Part shown: one piece after another, positions 23,210 through 34,854 of the stretch
How the letters are laid out: each line of letters opens with the position of its first letter
Numbering within the stretch: position 1 is the stretch's first letter
NCBI GenBank assembly: GCA_020744425.1
Contig: JAGMUV010000001.1
Location: 1,798,001-1,862,000, forward strand
Origin: Dactylonectria macrodidyma
Lineage: Eukaryota > Ascomycota > Sordariomycetes > Hypocreales > Nectriaceae
Length of the DNA stretch: 64,000 bases
Reading direction: 5' to 3'
The notes under the pieces: generated by a model
What the model was told of the DNA's origin: nothing
Database searches by the model: none
Seen by the model: only the letters and a program-made list of their open reading frames with translations
Program-made: the position numbers and the translations under genes

Positions 23210-25447
23210 TCATACTGGAGACTGTGCGCGAAGGGGCGTAAATATGTTGTTCTCACATGTGTGCGGCCGGCCGTCCTCTGAGCAAGTCCCCCTTCTGCAG
23301 CGACTCACAACACGTCTAGTTCCCGTCATGGCCTCATATATCCCCGATATGTCCGGCTTCGGTGGCTCCAGCGTTGCTTGCCTCACCACGCTGTCCCTCA
23401 GTCGCCGGTTGGTGTCTGAGTGATGTTCTTCTGGAGTTTGAGCGATCTCCTCTGATCCCTTTTGAGATTGGTGGCAATGAAATATCTTGTGGCTTCCCTG
23501 CCGAATTTTCTGCATCAAGCTAGGCAATAAGCTCTCCTGAGCTTCTGGAATGGGACTCTGCAGAGCAGTTGTCGGCGAGCTACGGCGCCGGTGAGACGCC
23601 GACCCGATAGAAACGCCAAATCTCTGTTGTGGAATCACCACTGGTGGCATATCTGTCACTTTCGATGCACCCAAATGCCCTGCATTAATATAGAATGGAT
23701 CATTGACAAAGATATTGTCGCAAAGACTCGTCATCGTGGGTTCTTTAGGAAAGTTGAGAAGGATACCCGACGTACTACCTAAGCGAGCATCGACGCCATG
23801 ATGATACAATGTATCGGGTATAGGCTGTGCAGTGTCCCCAATCTTGCAATTAGGCGTAAGCCAGTCGTTAGTGCAGTGGTGGGATAAGAGTCGTGGAAAT
23901 GATTTGACGCCCGTGACACTATCTCTGTCTTCGGTTTGCTGGGAACCATGTCTTCTAACACTTCCCGATGGAAGATCTTGTCCATTTTCCGAAGTGGTGT
24001 AGTGTTTCAACATGAAGCCACCAGTGCACATGGGCTGACTTCGGCAGCGGGCAGAAGAATGTGCTGTTGAAGGTGTCAGAAGACCGCACTCGGACACAGC
24101 CCGAGAGTGACCAGGCACACGATGCACTCCAGGTTGATTGACATGAGGATGATTTTGGGTCCATGTGATTTCGGCTACACTCTGTCGCGAAACAATTGTC
24201 GTCATTGCCTCAGACTCCATCCCTCGGACTCTTGTATGAACCTGCAAGTCTTTTGCGCATAGACTCGCGTAAGAGGTCTTAGGCAGGCTGAAGGTTGTTG
24301 CTGGATCAGCTGGCGTCACCGGTGATGGAAGAATGATGTTGATGGCCCCATCCAACTTGGGCTTGAAGTGATTCCCGTGGTTATTGTCGATGCCACCTCC
24401 ACCGCCTTCCCAGCTGAACCCCTGAGACCCGCGAATTCCCTCCACGACAATACCAATGGCATCCCGGACATCCCTGTTGTCAACAAGAAACACGTCGCTT
24501 GTTCCCGGGACATGTTTTCCACTGCCGTCAACAATATGAATGTGGTCTTTAAAATGCTGTCGGGGTCGAAGCCGCTCATTGACCTTCTCCATGATACTGG
24601 GCGGGATGACGAGTTCAGTGCCTTCGGCGTTGTCATGTCCAATATGTGAATGCTGTTTCTCTACACCAAGATATGCAGCTTCCCATTCATAGACTGGGAG
24701 GATCTCGTGAGGTTTCTCATTGAGACGAGTATCCACATTACACTGCTGAGCCGAGGACACTTCTTGTGGCCGTGGCCAGAGAGTGATCTGGCTCTTTCGA
24801 CGTGAAGAAACACAATCCTCGTTTGACATGCTAATCAAGTAGGCTGTTTCTCCACTGTCTTGGACGGTCAGCGTGATTGGTACTTTGCTGACCTGGAACT
24901 CGGTTCCGGCGTCGGTTCCGCCTGGATACAAGCAGTAAGCTGAACCAGGTGAGCGTGGGTTGAATACATAGTATGGGGCATTTTCCGTTGAAAGTAAGTC
25001 CAAATCAGATTCAGACGGAACCGAGGATCCATTGTTCACATCGTGTCCTTGAGGCGTGTCACTGCCTGCGGTCGCAACGTTGGATGCATCAGCCACCGCT
25101 GAACGAGCGAAAAGGGCCCTCAAGTTGAAGGAGCTTACTCGGGGTACGAGATCCGGGCGAGGTTTTGTCAGCTTTAGAGGAGTCCGTAGATTATGAGAAT
25201 AAGGATGGTGCTCGAGCTCAGGCGAGTTGTGCTTGGAGGATCCATCACTCAGCATTTCTTGTCCAAGAGAGTCATCTCCAGCATCGTCTGGTTCGTCCGA
25301 TACCGCGCTTTGAACAGTGTTGACAATCCCTGTAAACTCGACAATTGCTTCTTCCGGAATTGCCTGAACAGCACTTGGAGTTTCAACTGCATTGTTTGTT
25401 TTGGCCGATTGAGGAGAGCTTCCAGTGGTTGATTGTTCCAATGGCAC
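23210..25447 (-). CDS. Unrecognised low-complexity protein (5' end unresolved)
   Basis: An open frame of 745 codons runs on the minus strand to a stop at 23210. I do not recognise the product. It is rich in Ser, Pro, His and charged residues, without membrane segments or enzymatic motifs. Stretches that look ordered include a middle segment (PHEILPVYEWEAAYLGVEKQ) and the C-terminal PDISGIYEAMTGTRR. The frame opens without an ATG (a GTG is at 25447, and the frame continues upstream to a stop near 25513). The first in-frame ATG is at 25255, so an upstream exon is likely. The best candidate begins at ATG 25789 with MERRLDDGARCLPKLSAIFA. I could not find a single convincing donor-acceptor pair that joins it. 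Treat the 5' boundary as unknown. Confidence 0.6.
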   Translation of the reverse strand: MPLEQSTTGSSPQSAKTNNAVETPSAVQAIPEEAIVEFTGIVNTVQSAVSDEPDDAGDDSLGQEMLSDGSSKHNSPELEHHPYSHNLRTPLKLTKPRPDLVPRVSSFNLRALFARSAVADASNVATAGSDTPQGHDVNNGSSVPSESDLDLLSTENAPYYVFNPRSPGSAYCLYPGGTDAGTEFQVSKVPITLTVQDSGETAYLISMSNEDCVSSRRKSQITLWPRPQEVSSAQQCNVDTRLNEKPHEILPVYEWEAAYLGVEKQHSHIGHDNAEGTELVIPPSIMEKVNERLRPRQHFKDHIHIVDGSGKHVPGTSDVFLVDNRDVRDAIGIVVEGIRGSQGFSWEGGGGGIDNNHGNHFKPKLDGAINIILPSPVTPADPATTFSLPKTSYASLCAKDLQVHTRVRGMESEAMTTIVSRQSVAEITWTQNHPHVNQPGVHRVPGHSRAVSECGLLTPSTAHSSARCRSQPMCTGGFMLKHYTTSENGQDLPSGSVRRHGSQQTEDRDSVTGVKSFPRLLSHHCTNDWLTPNCKIGDTAQPIPDTLYHHGVDARLGSTSGILLNFPKEPTMTSLCDNIFVNDPFYINAGHLGASKVTDMPPVVIPQQRFGVSIGSASHRRRSSPTTALQSPIPEAQESLLPSLMQKIRQGSHKIFHCHQSQKGSEEIAQTPEEHHSDTNRRLRDSVVRQATLEPPKPDISGIYEAMTGTRRVVSRCRRGTCSEDGRPHTCENNIFTPLRAQSPV

Positions 25448-26166
25448 CTCTTCGGTCTCTGTACATTGTATTCTAGGCGACTTGGAGAGATCGCGAGCCT
25501 CTTGTGGCTGCTAGACCAGAGCTTCGGGACTTCTAGAACTGATGAGGCTCCAGCCCAAAGCGCCGTTGGGCCCTGGAGTACTATCAAGGCGATGTCGATC
25601 TGATTCAATCGTGTCCCGAGGATCAGATTGGATTGCCACCTTTCCGCCTCGTTTCTGGCTTAGATGGTGCCCAGATCTTGGATAGAGCACAATCTCGGAT
25701 TGGTCGGGAGTGAAGTCGGATTGGCCAGGGGCAAAAATAGCCGATAGTTTGGGGAGGCATCGTGCTCCGTCATCAAGTCGGCGTTCCATGATGCTGATAA
25801 AGTAATGACGTGGTAAAGTGATATATGGTTGGCGTGAGAGAGTTGAACTCGTAGGGAACGCCCGTATGCACGAGCTGTAGGTCGAATGGAGATGATTTGA
25901 AATAATGTGGGAGGGCCGGTTGAAGCAGCGAGGAAGTAGTAGGAAGGGATCGTGACGAGGTTGAGAAACGGGAGTTTGGCCCGGTGTGGAGGAGGAACAT
26001 GTGAGCTTCGTCTTTGCACCGCACCTTCCCGAGCAAAGTAGGTATTGGCCAGCTTCTTGCCCAAGAGGTTCATTACTGAAATTCCCCGCAACCTCATAAA
26101 ACAGGCCACAACCCATTGCCTGGCCTCTTCAGTAACACCACATAGCTGACCCCATTAAGCAAGGTG
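25448..26166. other. Probable 5' exon(s) and promoter of the unrecognised gene
   Basis: Minus-strand sequence from 25789 down to about 25515 is open and protein-like (MERRLDDGARCLPKL, QSDFTPDQSEIVLYPRSG) and is probably a first exon of the gene ending at 23210. Sequence above 25800 is CT-rich on the minus strand and resembles a 5' leader. Confidence 0.45.
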
Positions 26167-26904
26167 TTACACATCAACAGCTTCATCTTTACTCTGGGAC
26201 TGATCCTCAGGCTGTTCGCCATCCTCAATCTGGTCCTCCTTCTCCTCCTCTTCCGCCTTCCTCTCTTCCCAAAACCCCTTTCCATAGCTCACGCAGATCT
26301 CCTCCCCCTTCTTGATTCCTGATGAAGCCTTGCCCTTGCCTTTCCCATTTACCTTGCCACTTCCTTTGTCATTCCCCTTGCCATGACCCATAGCAGCCGC
26401 CTTCTTCCCGCTGCCGACCACCCAAACGCCCACGCACAGCTCCCCGAAGCGCTCGCACCACACGGTCCGGAACTCGGCGTTGGCCCGCTCCCGCACGCCC
26501 CGGAAGTCGTTGACGTAGCGGCCCTCGTTGCCTTCCCGGGCCGCGTCCACCGCCACGTCGGCCCCGCGGTCCAGCCACAGGTCGTAGTCGCTGTCCGCCG
26601 CCGATGCCGCTCCCGAGTGCACCCGCCCGAGGTACGGCATGATGAAGCTCCCCGCCGGAAGGTCCCTCGCCGCGAAGAGGCCGCACTGCCCGTGGGCCGG
26701 GTGCGAAGGTGTCGAGATGGGCTGGATCTTGACGAGCGCACTGGGCGTTGTGAAGGCCGAGGCCTGGATCGTGGCAATGTCCCCCTCGCTCTCAGAGCCG
26801 GGTTTAGTCCGTAGTGTCTGGAGCTGCGTTGCCGTGAGGCTCCTGTCGTGGAGGGGAGCGTGGACGTAGGGGAACGACTCCGGCCAGTTCTTTGGTTTAG
26901 ACAT
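26167..26904 (-). CDS. Small SET-domain protein
   Basis: An uninterrupted frame of 245 residues begins with MSKPKNWPESFPYVHAPLHD. The SET fold, a lysine methyltransferase domain that uses S-adenosylmethionine, is indicated by GQCGLFAARDLPAGSFIMPYLG (the usual G.G.FA...I..G..I..Y.G opening), EGRYVNDFRGV (the RFINH-like pseudoknot segment) and the closing GEEICVSYGKGFWEER. An insertion rich in Gly and Lys (GHGKGNDKGSGKVNGKGKGK) interrupts the domain just before GEEI, and the tail is acidic. This arrangement matches the small fungal SET proteins that lack pre-SET zinc cysteines. The substrate is unknown. The coding GC content is high in the middle of the gene. It lies downstream of the nucleoporin gene on the same strand. 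Confidence 0.85.
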   Translation of the reverse strand: MSKPKNWPESFPYVHAPLHDRSLTATQLQTLRTKPGSESEGDIATIQASAFTTPSALVKIQPISTPSHPAHGQCGLFAARDLPAGSFIMPYLGRVHSGAASAADSDYDLWLDRGADVAVDAAREGNEGRYVNDFRGVRERANAEFRTVWCERFGELCVGVWVVGSGKKAAAMGHGKGNDKGSGKVNGKGKGKASSGIKKGEEICVSYGKGFWEERKAEEEEKEDQIEDGEQPEDQSQSKDEAVDV

Positions 26905-27351
26905 GCTGAACGAGAAGCGAAAGTTGATGTGTAAAGGCGATGCTCTTCTTGGTCGAGAAGCTTGATGTCAAAAGTCAGTAACGTTGAAAAGTCAACTTAG
27001 TTCAATTGCAATGGATTCGCAACCAGTGCAGACGCAGAGATGTACTATAGGCAGGTTTTCCTCTACGTCAGATATTTCAACAGTGCCACGCTTCAAATCT
27101 AACACGTACTCCCACAACCTTCACATCACGAGAGTGGACAACAAAAAGTTCCCAGACCACAGTTACGTTACATCTATCTACTACTATTCTACAATCCGAT
27201 GCCCTATTTTCCTGCCGTTGCGCTCCTCAACTCGCCCTGACACGGTTCCAGAGCATCCCGTTTTCTTGCGGGCCAAACACTCCCAACACCATTACAAACT
27301 CAGATGCTTCCCCAACTCGCCCCATGCATTATGCATCTCCGATAGTCCCCC
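26905..27351. other. Short intergenic region
   Basis: This is the 3' flank of the nucleoporin gene and the promoter of the SET gene, both read on the minus strand. I see no other feature. Confidence 0.5.
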
Positions 27352-30300
27352 TTAGTGAGACATCACCTCTCGATAACGATCCATGCTTAAATCCACCGAG
27401 TATGCCAGCAAACGATCTTGCGTCAGTGGCAAGTTCAGAATTCTTGACCGAAGCTCAATATCCTGCCATTCGTTAGTCATCGCACATTGCTCGCGTGCCA
27501 TCGGATTCCAACATACCTGTTTCTTCTCCGTCGACTGCAAAATCTCCTTGGCAGTCTCATCCGCCATGTCCGACACCGCGGCATATCTCAGAATCTCCGA
27601 GTCTGGCGCATTCTCATTCATTGCGTGCAAGCCTGCCAGCAGCCTCTCAAGAACTGCAAGTGGCACAGTCTCGCCCTTGCTTCGGTGCTGAAGCAGGCCG
27701 AGGAAAAGAGTGTATATATCTCCTCCCAAAGACCACTCTGAGATGCCCTCATTTCGACCGTTGAATTGGGCAAGGAGAGACGATAGGCTGGCGTAGTCGC
27801 GCTCCACGATGGCGAGCGGCGCAACCTGCTGCACAAGGACACGGTGGGCTTCCACAAAGGATCCAGCGCGCAATAGACACTGCACCTCGGCATATGCGTC
27901 TTTCTTGACACTACGCATATATAGTGCCAATGCCTCCCAGATCCATGCCGTAGGAATATGGAACTTGTCGGTCAAAATGCCAAAGTTAACACTAGTTTCA
28001 GAGCCAATCAAACTGGCATGCCGACAGAGATGCTCTTGAATGGCTTTGGTGCGTGCCACGGGGCTGCTAAGGTGAAGGAGCACGAAAATAGCATCCAGCC
28101 ACTCCCCTGCGCTTGTGAGCTGCGATGCGTAGGCGATTGTAGCAGCATCCGCCTTCTCAGGACCATTCGGGCCGTAAGATACCTTGCCCGTGGAGATGAG
28201 CGCGATGCCCAGCTGCCAAGACAGTCTCATGTCGAGAGGCGACAGTTGCGAGTTTTCTGGCCTAAGAATCGCCTCCAAATCAGAATCGCCATGGGTGTAC
28301 AACTGCAACAATCCCCAAAGGATGTCTTGTCTGCGATCCGAGTGAACGTCATCCCACAAGGGCTTGATGCCTTGGTCGATGTACCAGGGCAGGGGCAGAT
28401 ACTCCCGCTCTTGGTCTATATCGTCCTTAAACTCTTGGACCGCGGCCGCCAAGTCGTCATGTTGGGCGATGGCGTACCAGAGGCGGAGGCCAAATGCCTG
28501 CTTCCAATCCAGACCAAATTTCTTGGAAATGACAAATGAGTCCAAGCGATCCTCAACCGGGACACCCTTCATACCCTCGCACACACACGCGTTGCCGCTC
28601 AAGAGCTCATAAATAGTTCGGATTGGCTCAGAAAATTCCGAGAGCATTTTTGAGTCGTGCCAAGCCTTAAGCTGTTCACGCATATCCTTCTTCGCCTCAT
28701 CACTAGTTCCAACGAGAGGAACTAAGGTTCCAAGACGGAAGTTCTTGCCGTCGAGGAGGTGTTTGCATGCCTCAGCGATGCGGTGACCCGCCAGACAAGC
28801 AACGGCCTTTTCTTCAGACGAACCAGCGAGACCGATTGTAGTCGTCGAGGCTTGGTCAACCAAGTCGGTCCAGAATTGTGAAAGCTTAGCCCTTCGCAGA
28901 AGATGCGAGGGCTGCTTCGGGTCCGAGGGGGTAAGGTCATCAAACAGAATGCTTGCCAAGTCCCAAGCGTGTTTCTCCTGAATGCTGGCAGGGTCATTCA
29001 TATCCTGATGGTGGAAGGCATCCTTGAGAGTGGTGGTCTTGAACGACGCCATAGGGACATCTTCAACGATATGAATCTCGGTGAGCTTATCCTGGCTAAC
29101 GAGAAACCTTTTCGAGGACTGGGCAAAACGATTAGTTGCTGGTATTAATGCATAGCCCGATGGCACGAACCTCTGTGGAGAAATTGGCGAGGCAGATCTC
29201 TTGCTTCTCACTCTGAATATTGGACCGCTGGAAAGTAAGGAGGTCGGAGTTCTGAGGGATTGCTCGGCGAGCATGCTCAGGTGCAAGAGGTCTCGAAATG
29301 ACTAGGGTCTCATTAGGTCCCCAAGTTGGGCGACCAGCGTTGTGGAACGTTTTCTCATCTTGGCCCATGGTGAGGGTCTTATCTTGTCGCTCGTAGGGCC
29401 ACTAATCAAATTCCAATCTTAGCATTCAATTCATTTGAAGTGTCGTAGATACATGATCCTCCATCACACAATCTGGGAGGTAGTTAAGTAGCAACTAGGG
29501 AACCGACCTTGGGAAATCCTTTGCCAGGAATCGAAGCTCGAAGATTCTGAGCAGGCTTGGGCTTCTCAAATAGAGAATTCATCAGGTCGATACTCGTGGC
29601 AAATCCGCGCCCCTTATCCATGCCAAGCTGAGTGCTTGCCGCAAATCCATCCAATCTGTCATTCTTGGCTGTGCTTTTCTTCCAAAGAGATCTCCGTAAA
29701 CTGTCCCCCTCGTTGTTATCGAAATCAATGAGAAGGCCGGCTTGCTTGGAGGGTGACTCGTTCAGTTCCCTCAAGAGTTGCCGGTCCCTCTTCACAGGAC
29801 TCACAGTCTTCCTCAACATCTCGGTCCAATCGTCTCCATCTGCAACTTCGAGCGTGACAGGACCGGCAGAGTCCTTCACGGCTCGCATTCGAGCTCTGAG
29901 AACGCCACCAGGAGTGCCTCTCTTGGCTTCCTCTTGGCCGTCCTCGGACGAGGCATCGTTGTGCTCCGCGGCAAGATGCAGTCCGATCGAAGACCTCGCC
30001 AAGTCTTCGTCCTCGGACATATCATATTCTTCACCCATGTCGGCGGTGTACTCATCGTCGAGAGACAGCCTGACATCGTTGGGCGCAGAATCCGCGGAGC
30101 TAACCCCTAAAAAAGACGGCTTACCGGTGAAGTCGTCTCCATACACAGCTCCATGCTCATCAAACGCGCCAGGAAGGCCCGGTCCCCTCCTGAACTCAAA
30201 GGTATCGTCTTCCATGGGTGAGTCGAGCGAGCCACCGAATCCGATCTGCTGGCGCTCAACAGGTTGGGGCTGCACAACATCGAGTTCGTCATCAGAGTCG

Positions 30301-33300
30301 TCCTCGTCATCAAGGCCATACGTAGTGAAATGCTCAACGGAAAATATCCAGATGCCAGTGTCCTTGTCATAGCTCTCGAATGTCGTGTTTTCGATCCTCT
30401 TAAGACGCTCCACGTGCTTGTTAAACCGCTTTGGGTCATTGGTGACTCTCTTGTCACGGCTACCACGAGGCCAGGACTGTTCGAGAGAAATTCGGGCAGG
30501 GACGTTAAGACCCTTGCCGACAGGAGGCTTCTTCGCGGAAACAGGGTAAACGGTCGCAGATCGGGGCTCCAGAACGATCAAGCCACCGCAGATCTCATCG
30601 AGGCTGATGTTACTGATATCGACAGGGACCTTGAAAGACACATAGCCTACATTGTCCCGTCCAACAGTGAAACCGTCAATCTTCTGTCGCTGCATGCGGT
30701 TCATGTTCTCGAGATCCTCCTGAGGCGGGGACATCCAGTATTGGCCAGGCGTGTTGTCGAAGCCGTTAATGCTAGCCTCAGGGGTAGCGGAGTGATCCTC
30801 TTCATGGACAATAGCGAGCTCCTTGCCCTTGGCTTCCTCCATCTCGGGGGTCTTGGAGCCAGAAGAACCATTAGCTACACGGGTCTGGCGAGGGGTCTCC
30901 TCGGCAGGAGGGCTGGTGACGACCTCAGGCGCGGGGAGAACGCCACGAACGGGAGTCCCCTCATCAGACTCGACGTTGCTCGTGTCGAAGCTGACGCGCT
31001 TGGACAGCTTTCGGGCGCTTCCGTTGACGTCGAGAGACTGTCTGTCCTTTTGTGGTGTGGAGAACAGGTCGCTTCGAATGTCTCGGTTGATAACAAGCTT
31101 CTTCGAGCCAGTGCTACCATACCAGCGAGGCTGGGAGCTACTGGAGAAAGCGCCGGGCGCCAGGATGCTGTCCTCGGTATTGAAGCTTCGGCGTAGATTA
31201 TTAGTCGACATGCTCTTGCTTAGGCTGCCCGCGGAGCTTGAACCAAGTAGGCTGCGGCCCATGGTACCGGGGGTGCTAGAGATACTGCTGGCAGGGCTAC
31301 CCGAGGGGGTTCCGTAATTGCTGTATGAAAACCCGAAACCTCGCTTCTGGGGGGTGGCGAAGCGCGATGCGGAGGCAGGAGCCAACTTGTACATGGGCAA
31401 GATCGAGCTTCTCCTAGGCTTCGAGCTTCCGTTAAGCGGCGTGGCGAGGGGGCCGGGATTTTGAACTTCGTTTCCACTCAGGCCAACAAATAGAGAGGGA
31501 GTGCCATACGCAGAGACATCATTAAGGTTTGCTGTAAGGCCCTGTGGCGCATTGCTAGCCTGGCTATTGCCGAGAATCGAGTTGCCCATCTGCTGCTGCT
31601 GGTTGATGCTGCCACCAAAGGGACTGGTGCCCTGTGTTTGGTTGTTCGTGTTCCCGAAAAGACTGTTGTTCTGAGTAGAGCTTCCAAACAGGCCGGGCTT
31701 CTGCTGCTGGTTGGTAGAGTTTCCGAATAATCCAGTTCCCGCCGCCTGTTGGTTCTGGTTGTTGGAGCCAAGTCCTCCAAAGAGACTGGTTCCGGTGTTC
31801 TGGGTAGTGCCGGTGTTTCCAAAGAGACCGCCACCAGCGGGTTTGTTGCCGAACAGGCCACCACCGGTATTGGCAGTGTTAGTGCTTGTGCCAAAGGCAC
31901 CAGTGTTGGGCTGCTGGGCGTTGCCAAAAAGGCCGCCAGTAGGTGCAGTGTTTGTGGTGGTAGAGCCAAACAAATTGGTTCCAGTTGGCTTCTGTTGGTT
32001 TCCAAAGAGACCTCCCGAAGGCTGGGTCTGGTTCTGCTGGAATAGGGAGGTGCTGGTGTTTTGTTGCTGGGCGTTGTTGCCACCAAACAAGCCGCCAGTG
32101 GCTTGTTGGTTGTTGTTGTTGCCAAATAGACCACCGCCAGTGTTGTTAGTCGTACCGCCAAAGGCGTTGTTCGTGGTGTTGCCGAAAGCTGAGGGCGTAG
32201 TGGTGGCAGCGGCACCAGTGTTGCCGAAGCTAAATCCACCCGCTGGCTTGTTGGCGGTATTATTGGCAGCTCCGAAAGCTCCAGTGTTGTTGGCAGTTCC
32301 AAAAGCTCCAGTGGTATTGTTGGCAGTTCCGAAAGCTCCTCCAGTGTTGCCGCCGCCAAAGAGACTTCCACCTGCTTGCGAGGTGGTGCTGCTGCCAAAG
32401 AGGCCCCCAGCAGGTTTAGCGGGCTGACCGAACACGCCACCCGAGGTGCCAGTGTTGGCGTTGGCACCAAAAGCAGACGTTGCGGTGTTTCCAAAGGCCG
32501 GGGTAGTAGTTGTAGTGTTGTTAGTGTTGCCAAATAGACCACCTGTGTTTGTGGTAGTGGAGCCAAATGCAGAGGGTGTAGTGTTGGTGGTGTTGGTACC
32601 AAAGCCACCCCCGAAGGAGCTTACGCCAAAAGCACCTCCACCAGTCGCGTTTCCATGCCGTCGTCCCTGAACGTAATCCGCCAGTCTGAGTTCCTCGGAC
32701 GACCACTTCTTGTAGGGATCTTGAAAGAGGATGTTTTGGAAAGAGTTGGACTGATTCGTGGTGCTGTTAGGTTCCTTCTCGGAGTAGGCCTGAAAGGGGG
32801 TAACCGCGGTTCCGGGGGGGTCGCCAGTAGCACCGCCGAGTGCCGTGCCACCAAAGCCCCCACCAAATCCAGTGGTGCCAGTGTTGGTGTTGCTACCTCC
32901 ACCGAAGAGTGTACCGCCGGTATTGGATGTGCCGCCAAAGGCCGGCTTGCTCGCGGTGTTTCCAAACATGCCCCCTCCAGTAGTGTTGCCGCCGCCAAAC
33001 GCTGAGGTCGTGGCAGCGGTGTTGTTGTTGCTCCCAAATCCACCGAAGGTGGAGGGTGTGGTGGTGTTCGTGGTAGAACCGCCAAAGAGTCCAGTACCGC
33101 CGGTGGTGGTGGTTGCTCCAAATGCAGGTTTACTCCCAAAAGCGCCACCAGTTGTGTTCGTTCCGAATCCACCTGAGAAAATATGTTAGCATATGTTACG
33201 TTAAGGTCCATGTTATCGGTCCTCTCTATCGAAGACGACAGCGGTACATGGCACCAAAACTCGCGTACCAGTTGCTGGTGAGCCGAAACCGCCGGCAGCA

Positions 33301-33549
33301 GTGTTGGTAGTGCCACCAAACGGACTAGCAGTGTTCGTCTGGCCGAATGCACTGGTGTTGCTGGCTCCAAATGCTTTTGAAGCATTCCAGTCAGCACCGC
33401 TGCCGTCGAGTTTGACCGGGAACCGTTGAGGAGAGCTTACTTGAAGTGGTGTTGTTGTTTGAGGCACCGAACCCACCGAACGTGGAGGCTGGGGTGGTGG
33501 TGTTGGTGTTGTTATTCTGGCCGAAGCCGCCGAAGCCGCCGAATGACAT
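27352..33549 (-). CDS. NUP145: Nucleoporin precursor Nup98-Nup96 (Nup145 type)
   Basis: Six minus-strand exons (33549-33441, 33373-33269, 33172-29508, 29401-29171, 29118-27527, 27472-27352) give 1940 residues, all phases consistent. The precursor yields an FG nucleoporin that forms the permeability barrier and a Nup96/Nup145C scaffold subunit of the Y-complex. The N-terminal ~650 residues are FG/GLFG repeats, interrupted near residues 196-244 by a GLEBS-like Gle2/Rae1-binding segment (YKKWSSEELRLADYVQGRR). An autoproteolytic domain starts near YWMSPPQEDLENMNRMQRQK and ends VEHFTTYGLDDEDD; cleavage would fall between F1020 and T1021. The Nup96 helical domain begins after the acidic linker. Splices restore GFPK|WPYERQ, NFSTE|SSKRF and EKKQ|DIELR. 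The last intron (27473-27526) is 54 nt without a stop, so an unspliced reading would add 18 false residues. Confidence 0.95.
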
Positions 33550-34854
33550 TATGGTCGTTGGGGGATCGCGCGGATCTGTGACGAAGGTTCTGCGTGGCCG
33601 AACCGAGCCTCAAGAACTCGTCGCGTATTTGACTCGAGCAGCGCGTAAGGGGAGCTTCGTCAAATCGATTGATTAACGCAGATCGAGCGCGCGCGCAGTC
33701 GCTCCTCGCGGAGTTCGATGGAGATGTATCGACGATGGTTTTCGCGGACGGATAGAATCGCGCGAAGCTTCTTATACCAGGCAAGGCGGATCGCGAAGCA
33801 GCGTCGTTGCACCACGGCTGCCAACAGGAGCGTGTAGCGGGTCTCGAGACGTCAGCTGCTCCGGACTGGTCGCAGGAGCCTTGCTAGTTGGGAGAATGTG
33901 GCGAAACAAAGGAGAACAAAGGAAGGGATGACCGCAATAAAAGAGCGGACGGGGGGAGGCGACGCCCTTTTTCACCTCAAGTTGGGTTGTCGATGAGGAC
34001 AAAGTGAGTAGTGAGGTCAGGTTCACTGGCGCCAGTCGGCCCAGCCAGCTTTTTTTTCGGGGACACTGCCCAGCCGGACGCTCGGTCACCCACAGCTGCG
34101 TTGCTGCCTCAGACAAGAACTCCGGGCCTGATTGGTCTCAAGGGGTCGGCTGACTAACGCCAGGCCAATGAAAATTGTCAGCTGGGCTACACACAGGCGG
34201 AGTCACCGTTGCCTGCAGGGTGCCTGGAGAAGTACCTTTGCTACGAGTACCAAGGCAGACTCCGGCGCAATTCAAAACATGGCACACCAAGAGTCGGCTT
34301 CACCCTCACCAAGCAATACCGAATTTTAAAAAGAGAAGAAAAATCCTAATAAATAAAACAATCAAATCGGATAGCAGGATAATTTATCTATTTTTTATGA
34401 AGCTATCTGGGGCTAATTTAGTGCTATATTAGGGGGGATGTAGCTATTACAGTGTTAAGGAGGCTTTTAGTGTGCCGTGTTTAGGTCCTCAATGGAAGTG
34501 GAGTGGCTCAAGCTTCCCTTCCTGGCGCGTTCGGTGGCGCGTTGTCGCATCCAGGTTGGAGCCGTTCCCTCCCAGCTCCTTCAAATCCAAAGCTTTGTTA
34601 CCGTCTCCAACTTATCAACTCGGTTCAAACAACCACACTTTTGCCGCGCTCCTGCATCACCCCTCCCCTCCCCATCTCGTACATCTATCAAGCTGTGCGA
34701 CGGCGAATAGCTTCATTCAGCAGCCAATACCGCCTCGTCCGGCGCATGCCTTCGTCACAATCGCGTGTCGATCCCGCCACCGCCACCTATTCTCGCTCTC
34801 CCGGCCACCCACCCGTCTCACATCTCACAACAACTCGCAACTCAGTTCGCAACA
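33550..34854. other. Divergent intergenic region with AT-rich island
   Basis: This region holds the promoters of the nucleoporin gene (minus) and the centrin gene (plus). A markedly AT-rich stretch lies at about 34315-34440. Sequence from about 34550 to 34850 is CT/CA-rich on the plus strand and is probably the centrin leader. No gene is seen. Confidence 0.5.

Noticed and set aside
32969..33549. Nucleoporin start at the internal ATG 32969
   Set aside because: FG-repeat coding continues upstream through two further exons to ATG 33549, with consistent phases and good splice sites.
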